The notes under the pieces are model-generated. The model saw only the letters and a program-made list of their open reading frames with translations, ran no database searches and was not told the origin of the DNA. From Actinomycetes bacterium (lineage in GTDB: Bacteria; Actinomycetota; Acidimicrobiia; Acidimicrobiales; Palsa-688): a stretch of 9,644 nucleotides of DNA. Below are positions 1-5,596 of this stretch, piece by piece. The position numbers and the translations under genes are program-made. The stretch's first letter is position 1. Each line of letters begins with the position of its first letter. Where the stretch lies: the NCBI GenBank assembly GCA_021808665.1, contig JAKBBA010000115.1, positions 1-9,644 of the forward strand, given 5' to 3'.

Positions 1-6
1 GTCGGC

Positions 7-12
7 TAGAGT
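7..12 (+). promoter_or_regulatory. candidate -10 box of the tRNA-Gln gene
   Basis: The hexamer TAGAGT fits the actinobacterial TAnnnT / TAGRRT -10 pattern and lies 11 bases before the tRNA 5' end, which would place a transcript start just upstream of the tRNA. The -35 would fall outside the window, so this cannot be verified here. Confidence 0.4.
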
Positions 13-23
13 GCTCGTGCCCT

Positions 24-95
24 TCGGGGGTGGTGTAATCGGCAACACAACAGGTTCTGGCCCTGTCATTGGGGGTTCGAGTCCTCCCCCCCGAG
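24..95 (+). tRNA. tRNA-Gln (anticodon CTG)
   Basis: A complete cloverleaf can be folded by hand. The acceptor stem TCGGGGG (24-30) pairs with CCCCCGA (88-94), with G95 as discriminator. The anticodon stem ACAGG/CCTGT encloses loop TTCTGGC with anticodon CTG at 57-59. The T-arm is GGGGG-TTCGAGT-CCTCC (71-87). The U1-A72 pair is typical of bacterial tRNA-Gln. The CCA end is not encoded (the next bases are CAT). The T-loop and 3' acceptor half are inside the 27-base attachment repeat, so integration leaves a functional tRNA gene. Confidence 0.93.
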
Positions 96-101
96 CATCG
101 C
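75..101 (+). repeat. attL: attL core, left copy of the 27-bp direct repeat
   Basis: This 27-base stretch begins at the last G of the T-stem and runs through the acceptor 3' strand, a run of seven C and GAGCATCGC. It is identical to 9518-9544. The first mismatch outward is G74 against A9517; inward, the sequences diverge after position 101. Crossover inside the repeat restores the tRNA 3' end. Confidence 0.9.
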
Positions 102-119
102 TCCGGCAGCGTCCTCGCA

Positions 120-187
120 GGTCACAGACCTGGAGGCGCTGCGGGAGATGACACGAAGTGCAGTTGGCGGTCACAGGTTGGTCACAG
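120..187 (+). repeat. three GGTCACAG octamers, candidate integrase arm-type sites (left end)
   Basis: GGTCACAG occurs at 120-127, 169-176 and 180-187, all in the same orientation. The last two are exactly 11 bases apart, one helical turn. A similar 11-base-spaced pair lies inside the right end (9383-9401). Arm-type sites bound by the N-terminal domain of tyrosine integrases have this layout, so they are candidate arm sites. GGTCACAG also occurs once inside a gene at 5041-5048, so the octamer alone is not diagnostic. Confidence 0.55.
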
Positions 188-226
188 CAGGGCCTCAAGA
201 GGCCGCAAGCTGATTGGGGAGATGGT

Positions 227-589
227 GTGGCTGGTACGCGAAGGGCTCAAACTGGTCGAGCGGCCGGATCGCGCCCGAACCGGGCACAGCTCGACCTCGC
301 ATGGAAGCTGCACGCAGTCGACCGCTTCGCTCCATTTTTCGGCTGGGCGATCCTGTTGGCAGTATCAGTGTTGCCACTCGACGTCGTCAACAGCATGGTT
401 CACAGTCTGGCGGGCAAGCAGACGGAGGTGAACGTTGCCGTGACCGCAAGCGTTGTGTGGGGTCTGGCAAGCTCAGGTATCGCCATGAACCGACACAGGA
501 AGACGAAGAACCAAGGGGCCGAATTGGAACGTATGCGTGGAGAACTCAGCAGGTACCAGGGCCAAGCGGGTACCGTTCACCCACAATGA
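227..589 (+). CDS. small two-helix membrane protein, unknown function
   Basis: I do not recognise a named family. From the GTG at 227 the protein has 120 residues: a basic N-terminus, a hydrophobic segment at about 33-53, a second at about 69-88, then a charged tail (from NRHRKTKN) with a short heptad-like stretch (ELERMRGELSRY). This suggests two membrane helices and a cytoplasmic coiled-coil tail. GGGGAG at 216-221 lies five bases before this GTG. A GTG at 158 in the same frame, with GGGAG ten bases upstream, would add 23 residues but would place two candidate arm sites inside the gene, so I prefer 227. The stop overlaps the next gene's start (ATGA, 586-589), indicating coupling. G+C of about 55% over a sampled line is well below the integrase. 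Co-location of two membrane genes between att site and integrase suggests accessory cargo (inference). Confidence 0.68.
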   Translation: MAGTRRAQTGRAAGSRPNRAQLDLAWKLHAVDRFAPFFGWAILLAVSVLPLDVVNSMVHSLAGKQTEVNVAVTASVVWGLASSGIAMNRHRKTKNQGAELERMRGELSRYQGQAGTVHPQ

Positions 590-1173
590 ACGTTTCGACA
601 GCAGTACTCGTGCCGATGACGGTCATCGCTGCCACTGCATCCGTAGCTCTTCTCGCGCGCGCCGTAATCGACACCAACAAGAGCCGGTTGCGGTATCAGC
701 TGTGGGCTATCCACGACCAAATCCGTTGGGATGTCCACGCTGGCGTGCTACCAGGTAAGAGCCAAGCCGTTGGCGACCTTCTTGCCAGCGTCGGAACGAC
801 GATCCGTTACCCGCAGCTCTTCACGCCGTTTCGGAGTCTGAGTTTCATGATGGCCACGCGCCATCTCGAGGGTCCTCAGAAGCGCCCCGAAGGCACATCG
901 GGTCTCACCGAACTGCAAGCTCAACGCGTTGAGTCCTACCGGGCCCGCTTCCAGACGACGCGGCTCCGCTGGGTTCTGACCGGCTCTCCGTCAAGTTGGC
1001 TACTCCTTCCTTTTTTGCTCCCAGTCGCGTCCGCTGTTGCTCTCCGCCGGCGGACACGGTTGCGGACTCAGATGAAGCAAGCTGGTGAGAGTTTTCGCAT
1101 GCCACCGGCCGATGTGGTGCGGATGGCCAAGCCTCGTCAGAACCGAGAGGATCACCGGCTGGTCGGTGTCTGA
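586..1173 (+). CDS. membrane protein with terminal helices, unknown function
   Basis: This 195-residue protein starts at an ATG that overlaps the preceding stop (ATGA) and has no clear ribosome site of its own, so it is probably translated by coupling. A hydrophobic N-terminal segment (about 5-27) is followed by a long charged region and a second hydrophobic segment (about 136-153), then a basic tail. The block RLRYQLWAIHDQIRWDV at about 34-50 reminds me of a widespread uncharacterised group of single-pass proteins with a similar 'Y-L-x-A-x-R-D' block after the first helix; this is recall, not a search. Sampled G+C is near 55%. The stop codon (1171-1173) directly abuts the stop of the convergent integrase, leaving no intergenic base. 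Confidence 0.78.
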   Translation: MNVSTAVLVPMTVIAATASVALLARAVIDTNKSRLRYQLWAIHDQIRWDVHAGVLPGKSQAVGDLLASVGTTIRYPQLFTPFRSLSFMMATRHLEGPQKRPEGTSGLTELQAQRVESYRARFQTTRLRWVLTGSPSSWLLLPFLLPVASAVALRRRTRLRTQMKQAGESFRMPPADVVRMAKPRQNREDHRLVGV

Positions 1174-2382
1174 CTAGCCGAAGATGAGGGCAGCCACCTT
1201 CTCGGCAGCGTCGGTCTGCATGCCCTTCACGACGTGCTGGTAGGTAGACCAGGTGACCATCGGGGAGGAGTGTCCGAGTCGCTTCGACACGATCGCCACG
1301 TCCACCCCGGCTGAGAGGGCCAGGGTGGCCCAGGTGTGCCGAAGGTCATGGAGGCGGATTCGGGGCAGGTCGGAGTAGGCGGCCTGGGTGAGGCGCCGAT
1401 CGAAGCTCTTGGAGAACGCCTCCGGGTGGTAGGGGAGTCCGTCAGGCCGGCAGAAGATGAGATCGTTGTCCTGGTAACCGGCTCCCATCAGGAGGCGTTC
1501 CTGAGCCTGCTTCGCACGCCAAGTCTTGAGGGCAGCGATCGTGCCGGCGTCCAGTTCGATCATGCGTGCACGGTCCGTCTTGGTGCGGGACACGATGCGC
1601 CCTTCACGACCCCTGCCGGCTGGCTTGGTCAGCGGGATGACGGTCTGGCGGATGGCGGCGTGGCCGCTGTCGAGGTCGACGTCGCCCCACCGCAACCCGA
1701 GTACCTCGCCGCGCCGAGCACCGGTAGTGGCCAGGACGTACCACGGCCAGTAGTACCGATCACCCTGTCCGTCTACCTGCTCAAGGAACCGGCGCAGCTC
1801 TGCGCCCGTCCACGCTCTCATCTCAGGGGCCTTGGCAGCTGACGCCGAGGGCGGCTTCGCCTGGCTCGCCGGGTTCAGAGGGATCCGACGGCTCTTGACG
1901 GCGTCGTCGAGGGCTGCGCTGAGGATCGTGTGGATGTACCGGACGGTCCGCGGCTTGAGGCCGGGGGACTGGGTGCCGAGCTTCCGGCCGGAAGTGAGTA
2001 GTTGGTTGTAGAGGCGGCCGAGCATGAGCCCGTCAATCGCCTGTAGCTTCACGCCGCCGAGAGCGGGCAAGATGTGGAGTCGGACATTGCGGGCGTAGGA
2101 CTCGAAGGTGGACTCGGCAAGCTCACGCTTGACGGCGGGCAGCCATTCGTGGGTCAAGTAGGCGCCGAGCGTCGTCTTGGCCGGCGCCACGAACGTACCC
2201 TGGCGGCTGTCGGTCCTGATGGCGTCGAGCGCTTCCTGCGCCGCCTTCTTCGTCGGGAAACCGCACCGCTTGGCCTGGCGGCGCTTCCCGTCAGGTCCGG
2301 GTCCGAGATCGACGACGAAGTTCCATTTGCCAGTGACCGGATCTCTCAGTGGGGCGGCTGTCTTACTTCGTGCGGCGGTCAT
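1174..2382 (-). CDS. int: tyrosine site-specific integrase
   Basis: It catalyses recombination between attP and the tRNA-Gln attB, and with a directionality factor the reverse reaction. The 402-residue length is typical of actinobacterial phage and element integrases. An arm-binding-like N-terminal domain (about 12-60, rich in K/R) precedes a SAM-like core-binding domain (about 70-165) and the catalytic domain. Catalytic residues are visible: R223 in TGARRGEVLGLRW, K268 in SRTKTDRA, H345/R348 in HDLRHTWAT, H371 in LGHSS and nucleophile Y381 in TWSTYQHV. The start is the ATG at 2382-2380, preceded by AAAGAGAG and overlapping the stop of the upstream gene (ATGA). An in-frame upstream extension to 2481 lies inside that gene and is rejected. 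The gene reads towards attL. All catalytic residues are present, so the enzyme should be active. Confidence 0.96.
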   Translation of the reverse strand: MTAARSKTAAPLRDPVTGKWNFVVDLGPGPDGKRRQAKRCGFPTKKAAQEALDAIRTDSRQGTFVAPAKTTLGAYLTHEWLPAVKRELAESTFESYARNVRLHILPALGGVKLQAIDGLMLGRLYNQLLTSGRKLGTQSPGLKPRTVRYIHTILSAALDDAVKSRRIPLNPASQAKPPSASAAKAPEMRAWTGAELRRFLEQVDGQGDRYYWPWYVLATTGARRGEVLGLRWGDVDLDSGHAAIRQTVIPLTKPAGRGREGRIVSRTKTDRARMIELDAGTIAALKTWRAKQAQERLLMGAGYQDNDLIFCRPDGLPYHPEAFSKSFDRRLTQAAYSDLPRIRLHDLRHTWATLALSAGVDVAIVSKRLGHSSPMVTWSTYQHVVKGMQTDAAEKVAALIFG

Positions 2383-2984
2383 CGGCTCTCTTTCGCTGGT
2401 GCGCCCTGAGACGGGCTCGGGGTGGTGGCCGTCTGGTCGACGGGGGGGAGGTAGCCGCGTCGGCGGGCTTCGAGGACCCACCTGGCGGCTGTTGGGCGGG
2501 GCACACCCGGCCCGAACGCTCGCTCGACTGCACGTACCGGTGAATCGTCGGCTCCGGTGTACACGGCTGCGACTTCCGCGAGGAACCCGTCTGTGATCTG
2601 TCGGCGCTTCCGGACGGGGGCGACAGCCGAGGCCGCGCGGTCAGCCTGATTGGCGCTGCCCCACGTCCCGTGACTGACCTGCTGGCCGTCGGGTTCGCTC
2701 GTGATTCGCTGGGCGTGCATGCCGGCGCAGGCCCGGACGTAGCCGGCGAGGGGCACCCGACGGAGGCCTTCGCTGGTGACCGGCGGCCCGCCTGGCTTCT
2801 GACGGACCTGCAGGTTCTCGCAGGTGGGGCGACCGTCGACGAACACGACGTGAATCTCTAGGAGGTAGGGCTCGGAGTCTTCGTCGACCAGGAAGGCGAA
2901 CCGGCGGGGCGTGTGCCGGCCGTCGCCGAGAGGCACCCAGGTCTCGTCGCTGACGGATATCCCGCTGAGGCTACGAATCGGCAC
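2379..2984 (-). CDS. HTH-like protein of unknown function coupled to the integrase
   Basis: This 201-residue protein begins at GTG (2984-2982) and ends in an ATGA overlap with int, so the two are made from one mRNA. The N-terminal part (about 1-105) is a compact domain with beta-strand-like segments (FAFLVDEDSEPYLLEIHVVF; GRPTCENLQVRQ) and no recognised catalytic motif. The C-terminal part (about 127-182: FLAEVAAVYTGADDSPVRAVERAF...PTAARWVLEARRRGYLPP) looks like the helix-turn-helix tail common in actinobacterial element proteins, in which 'A.V.(R/A)AF..P.STA..W...AR..G.L' is typical. It could regulate int or assist excision; neither is shown. A TACGTT -10 box lies six bases before the GTG, which fits a leaderless transcript and supports this start. 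Confidence 0.8.
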   Translation of the reverse strand: MPIRSLSGISVSDETWVPLGDGRHTPRRFAFLVDEDSEPYLLEIHVVFVDGRPTCENLQVRQKPGGPPVTSEGLRRVPLAGYVRACAGMHAQRITSEPDGQQVSHGTWGSANQADRAASAVAPVRKRRQITDGFLAEVAAVYTGADDSPVRAVERAFGPGVPRPTAARWVLEARRRGYLPPVDQTATTPSPSQGAPAKESR

Positions 2985-2990
2985 ACGCCC

Positions 2991-3020
2991 AACGTACGCT
3001 CTGCGTCAACCGGCTGTCAA
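2991..3020 (-). promoter_or_regulatory. leaderless promoter of the HTH-int operon
   Basis: On the minus strand there is a perfect -35 TTGACA (3020-3015), an 18-base spacer and TACGTT (2996-2991) as -10. Six bases later comes the GTG at 2984, so the start codon would coincide with the transcript 5' end. The -35 overlaps the first GTCAAnnGATATG repeat, so a repressor bound there would block the promoter. Confidence 0.55.
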
Positions 3021-3055
3021 GTGATATGAGCCGATGTCGGGTCAAACGATATGGG
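3016..3055. promoter_or_regulatory. direct-repeat operator candidate in the divergent control region
   Basis: GTCAAgtGATATGaG (3016-3030) and GTCAAacGATATGgG (3041-3055) match at 12 of 15 positions and start 25 bases apart. They lie between the leftward HTH-int operon and the rightward XRE operon. A further GTCAA is at 3005-3009. They are probably bound by the XRE-type or Xis-like protein encoded next to them (inference). Confidence 0.5.
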
Positions 3056-3062
3056 GTAAGCC

Positions 3063-3091
3063 TTCCTCTGCCTGTCCGGCCAGCGTATGGT
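3063..3091 (+). promoter_or_regulatory. leaderless promoter of the XRE operon
   Basis: TATGGT (3086-3091) matches the TAnnnT -10 pattern and ends seven bases before the ATG at 3099. A weak -35-like TTCCTC lies 17 bases upstream (3063-3068). The lack of any Shine-Dalgarno sequence before 3099 agrees with a leaderless mRNA. Confidence 0.42.
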
Positions 3092-3098
3092 GCCCGTC

Positions 3099-3344
3099 AT
3101 GAACGTTGCGGATCTGCTGGTTCTCGCCGATGCGAGGGAGATGGCGTCGACTGGCCTAGCCCGTCAGCGTCGAGAGGTGAACGGGTTGACTCAGGAGGAG
3201 GTTGGGGCGGCGTGCGGGGTGACCGGCTCGTGCGTCGCTCATTGGGAGCGGGCGACGCGGGTGCCTCGTGGGGCGCCGGGCTTGAAGTACGCCCGCCTGC
3301 TGGGTCGACTCGCCGCCCGCACGGCTCCGGCGGTGAAGCCGTGA
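3099..3344 (+). CDS. XRE-family helix-turn-helix regulator
   Basis: This 81-residue DNA-binding protein has a Cro/C1-type HTH at about residues 22-58: LARQRREVNGLTQEEVGAACGVTGSCVAHWERATRVP, with the typical LTQEE..AACGV....V..WE pattern. No other domain is present. I chose the ATG at 3099 over the in-frame ATG at 3087 because a -10 box spans 3086-3091, which makes 3099 the natural leaderless start. It is divergent from the HTH-int operon and first in the rightward operon, the usual place for the switch repressor or activator of an integrated element. The stop overlaps the next gene (GTGA). The GTCAAnnGATATG repeats are candidate targets. Confidence 0.85.
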   Translation: MNVADLLVLADAREMASTGLARQRREVNGLTQEEVGAACGVTGSCVAHWERATRVPRGAPGLKYARLLGRLAARTAPAVKP

Positions 3345-3586
3345 TCCGCCTTCCCGATCCGATGGAGCATCCGACCTGCTCGGTTGAGGAAGCCGGCGTA
3401 TGGCTTGGACTGGGCCGGAGTGCGGCCTACGAGGCGGCCGGCAGGGGCGAAATTCCGACGATCCGCTTCGGTCGCAGCTTGCGAGTCCCGACCGCGGCAC
3501 TGCGGCGGCTCCTCGCCTTGGACGAGACGGCCTCGGGCGAAGCGGAAGCGCCGGTGGTTCCGATCCGGCGGCGGTCCGGTGGCTGA
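3341..3586 (+). CDS. xis: excisionase-like HTH (MerR/HTH_17-type) protein
   Basis: The 81-residue product contains one winged-helix/MerR-like domain at about 12-58: CSVEEAGVWLGLGRSAAYEAAGRGEIPTIRFGRSLRVPTAALRRLL. It has the expected order: recognition helix with R-S-A-A-Y, short wing I-P-T-I-R-F-G-R, then a helix starting V-P-T-A-A-L. Such proteins act as recombination directionality factors that bend attachment-site DNA and favour excision. The start is the GTG that overlaps the preceding stop by four bases; an ATG at 3362 is an alternative giving 74 residues. The tail (RRRSGG) is basic. It sits in the rightward operon, not beside int, so excision would be turned on with the replication-like genes and oppositely to integrase (inference). 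Confidence 0.82.
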   Translation: MIRLPDPMEHPTCSVEEAGVWLGLGRSAAYEAAGRGEIPTIRFGRSLRVPTAALRRLLALDETASGEAEAPVVPIRRRSGG

Positions 3587-4409
3587 CGGCCCGAAACTGC
3601 GCACGGTCCGTGTGGACGCCTTCGGTTTGCCCGGCGTGGCCGCCCGCTACCGGCTTCGACCCGGCGAGCAGCTTGTGCTCCTAACGCTGGTGTGCCAGGC
3701 GTCGTGGCGGACCCAGGAGTGGCGCGGATCGAAAGCTGACCTGGCGGGCAGCACCCGGATGGCGCCTGCGACGGTCGACGCTGCGGTCAGGAAGCTGTCG
3801 GACCTCGGCTTGGTCGAGGAGGTCGAGCCGTTCCGGCAGGGCGCCGCCGGGTGCCTGTTCCTCAGGTGCTACTGCATGATCGTCGACCCCGAGCACTGCA
3901 CCTCCCTCGTCGGCCCGTCCGGCGAGATCTACACGAATCCACAGATCGATCAGGGAGAACGTGTGACCGTCGGAGCGGGTGGCGTCGAGGGAAACCGCAG
4001 GAAGATCCACACGGGATCTACACCGGATCTGCACGTGAAAGTGACGGATTTACATTTTGACCAGGGGAAACGGGGGGGTCCTAAAGAACAAAGGGACAAT
4101 GAAGGAACGGACTCACCGCGCGCGGTAGTGGGGGCCGGTGACGACGAGCTGGAGCAGCGCTTCGATGAGTGGGCTGGCGCCGCCGACGATGAGCCGGGCT
4201 GGGATGAGTCGCCCGAGGAAGCCGACCCCGAGGCCCGAGCGGTCGGACTAATCATCGGGAAGTTCGGGGCGGGCTGCGTGTTCGTCGACCCGGACAGCCT
4301 GGAGCCGCTGCCGGTAGCGGACTCGAAGGCCACCCATCCGGGCCACCGCCAGCCGTTGCCTGGCGAGAAGCCGACAATCGGCGCCATCCGGAGGGCCGCC
4401 CGTGCCTGA
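3579..4409 (+). CDS. winged-helix protein, candidate replication initiator with internal origin
   Basis: The 276-residue product starts at a GTG overlapping the previous gene by eight bases; longer in-frame starts lie inside the Xis gene and are rejected. Residues about 25-85 (YRLRPGEQLVLLTLVCQ...KADLAGSTRMAPATVDAAVRKLSDLGLVEEVEP) form a winged HTH of the kind at the N-terminus of phage and plasmid replication initiators. A Cys-containing strand (FLRCYCMIVDPEHC, about 94-107) follows. The rest is charged and probably disordered (DDEPGWDESPEEADPEAR), ending in a basic stretch. No primase, polymerase or helicase motif is visible. Codons 142-153 cover three 11-base DNA repeats, followed by an A+T-rich stretch, as origins inside initiator genes do. 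A role in transcription control is the alternative. The product is not identified by a named family. Confidence 0.8.
   Translation: MADGPKLRTVRVDAFGLPGVAARYRLRPGEQLVLLTLVCQASWRTQEWRGSKADLAGSTRMAPATVDAAVRKLSDLGLVEEVEPFRQGAAGCLFLRCYCMIVDPEHCTSLVGPSGEIYTNPQIDQGERVTVGAGGVEGNRRKIHTGSTPDLHVKVTDLHFDQGKRGGPKEQRDNEGTDSPRAVVGAGDDELEQRFDEWAGAADDEPGWDESPEEADPEARAVGLIIGKFGAGCVFVDPDSLEPLPVADSKATHPGHRQPLPGEKPTIGAIRRAARA
4004..4036 (+). repeat. three tandem 11-bp iterons (GATCyrCAC)
   Basis: GATCCACAC (4004), GATCTACAC (4015) and GATCTGCAC (4026) are spaced exactly 11 bases apart, one helical turn. A fourth GATCTACAC lies at 3926-3934. Because 11 is not a multiple of three, the repeats are read in different codon phases and encode unlike residues (KIHTGSTPDLH), so the repetition is at DNA level. 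Binding sites for the encoded winged-helix protein are the likely explanation. Confidence 0.6.
4037..4060. other. A+T-rich patch next to iterons, candidate DNA-unwinding element
   Basis: Only 8 of these 24 bases are G or C, and A/T-rich sequence resumes around 4083-4107. The surroundings are far richer in G+C. Its place directly after the iterons is that of a duplex-opening region. It lies within the coding sequence of the winged-helix gene. Confidence 0.4.
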
Positions 4410-4647
4410 CCGCACTGCCCTCGATCTGGTCGTGGCGCTTGGCGAGGCAGCCGACTGCACCCGCTGCCACATCCATCAACTGCAGCGCTTCGCCGGCATG
4501 ACCGTAAGCGTCGGCACCACCAGGGTCGTGCTCGGCCCCGTCCCAGCGATCTCGGACCTTTGCGCCGCCGCCACTCACCTCGACGAGGCCTTACACGCCA
4601 TCGAGATAGCGCTCACACTCCCCACCACCGAGAAGCCCAACCCGTGA
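4402..4647 (+). CDS. small CxxC protein, unknown function
   Basis: This is an 81-residue hypothetical protein. It begins at a GTG overlapping the previous gene's end by eight bases, the same arrangement as the gene before it (GTGnCTGAC). A Cys-His cluster CTRCHIH occurs at about 19-25 and one more Cys at about 54; with so few ligands a full zinc site would need dimerisation. The remainder is predicted alpha-helical and hydrophobic (ISDLCAAATHLDEALHAIEIALTL, about 50-73). No signal peptide or membrane helix is evident. The tight operon position suggests a helper of the preceding winged-helix protein, but nothing in the sequence proves this. Confidence 0.72.
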   Translation: MPDRTALDLVVALGEAADCTRCHIHQLQRFAGMTVSVGTTRVVLGPVPAISDLCAAATHLDEALHAIEIALTLPTTEKPNP

Positions 4648-4662
4648 CTGAGACGACCCTGC

Positions 4663-4881
4663 ATGCAGCATCAGCCCCTGCCCGACGGCCTTGGTCGCTG
4701 GTTGCTCGAACCCCCCGCCCGCGACGCCCGTGCCGCCGGCGGTGGTCTGCCGCTGGTTGCCGTGCAGCGCGGGACGCGGTGGGTGTTAGGCGCCATCGGC
4801 TGGTCGGCCTCGTCTGTGACCGCCTTGTGGCCACGCCCGGATTCGCCCAGCAACCGCAGGGCTTTTTCCGGCGGGATGTGA
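4663..4881 (+). CDS. short hypothetical protein
   Basis: This 72-residue ORF is in the same frame as the preceding gene, 15 bases after its stop. Third codon positions are strongly G/C in its first two thirds, as in genuine genes here, while the overlapping frame (GTG 4644 to 4985) is not. The sequence is PDGLGRWLLEPPARDARA...LPLVAVQRGTRWVLGAIGW, then a Pro/Ser-rich tail. No motif is recognised. The ribosome site is weak. A GTG at 4644 overlapping the previous stop (GTGA) begins an MTETT-like N-terminus in another frame, so the true gene may start at 4644 and contain a frameshift near 4660-4670. Confidence 0.5.
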   Translation: MQHQPLPDGLGRWLLEPPARDARAAGGGLPLVAVQRGTRWVLGAIGWSASSVTALWPRPDSPSNRRAFSGGM

Positions 4882-4971
4882 CTCGTAGTCCCACGCTGAA
4901 AGTCTCTCCCGGCTCGCCGAAGACTGCCGGCTCAGGCTCCTCTGACCGCCCACGAAAGGGAGTGCGCCAAT

Positions 4972-5505
4972 ATGAGGCCTTCTGAGTCAGCTGCCGCCCG
5001 GCATAGAGCCGACGTTCGACTTCTCGGAGCCCTCGCCGGAGGTCACAGCATCACTCACGCTGCTGAGATTGCCGGCGTGAGCCGGGCCACTGCGACCCGA
5101 CGGTTGAACGATCAGACGTTCCGTGCACGGCTTCTAGCCGTTGGCGACGAGGCTCTCATGGCGACCGCCGCAGCCCTGTCGACGGCAACTGGCTCAGCGG
5201 TCCGGGCACTTGCGGCCACGCTCGAAGATATCGAGGCGCCGGCAGCGACCAGAGTGGCGGCAGCACGAGTCCTCCTTGACGCGGCATGTCGCTTCGCTGA
5301 GATTGCAGCCGCCCGACATCAAGAGGAGGCACTTCGGACTGCTGACCCAGAACAGCAACGGAAGCAGGTCAAGGAACTTATCCAGCGCATCGAAAGCCTT
5401 AGGGTGGCGTCCGAGGTAGATGGAGCTGCGTACCAGCCGCCCACCTCCGGATGCGCTGTGCCGACAGCGAGTTCACCCATGTCCGAACGAGAAAGACCTT
5501 CGTGA
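4972..5505 (+). CDS. HTH protein resembling phage small-terminase-type DNA-binding proteins
   Basis: The 177-residue product starts at an ATG preceded by GAAAGGGAG at normal distance. An N-terminal helix-turn-helix (about 12-47: ADVRLLGALAGGHSITHAAEIAGVSRATATRRLNDQTFRARL) is followed by long alanine-rich helices (about 57-125: ALSTATGSAVRALAATLEDIEAPAATRVAAARVLLDAACRFAEIAA), then a charged helix ending in VKELIQRIESL and a flexible tail. HTH followed by an oligomerising helical region is the plan of small-terminase-like (phBC6A51-type) phage proteins and of related regulators of unknown role. If it is a small terminase, it would recognise DNA for packaging by a helper phage. If not, it is a transcription factor. 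Sampled G+C is near 53%, lower than its neighbours. The product is not identified with certainty. Confidence 0.8.
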   Translation: MRPSESAAARHRADVRLLGALAGGHSITHAAEIAGVSRATATRRLNDQTFRARLLAVGDEALMATAAALSTATGSAVRALAATLEDIEAPAATRVAAARVLLDAACRFAEIAAARHQEEALRTADPEQQRKQVKELIQRIESLRVASEVDGAAYQPPTSGCAVPTASSPMSERERPS

Positions 5506-5596
5506 TCTGCGCGCGACGGTCCTCCCTGCCAATGACCCGTTTTCGTCGCCAGTGGTGTCCAAGTTAGAAGTTCCTGCGTCCTCATTCGGCCATAGG

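Noticed and set aside
2383..2481. N-terminal extension of the integrase to 435 residues
   Set aside because: The added 33 residues are proline/arginine-rich and lie inside the upstream gene. The ATG at 2382 has a ribosome site and an ATGA overlap.
3026..3340. Upstream extension of the Xis-like protein to 186 residues
   Set aside because: It runs through the XRE gene and the control region in another frame, with a glycine/arginine-rich nonsense-like sequence. The GTG overlap at 3341 is the better start.
4070..4079. Run of seven G as a programmed frameshift site
   Set aside because: The main frame continues open to 4409 with acidic, plausible protein sequence and overlaps the next gene properly. 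No alternative product is suggested.
4560..4985. 141-codon frame across the end of the rightward operon
   Set aside because: It is arginine/proline-rich, with poor third-position bias against the frame at 4663. Only its GTG at 4644 is of interest, which is mentioned as a possible frameshift.
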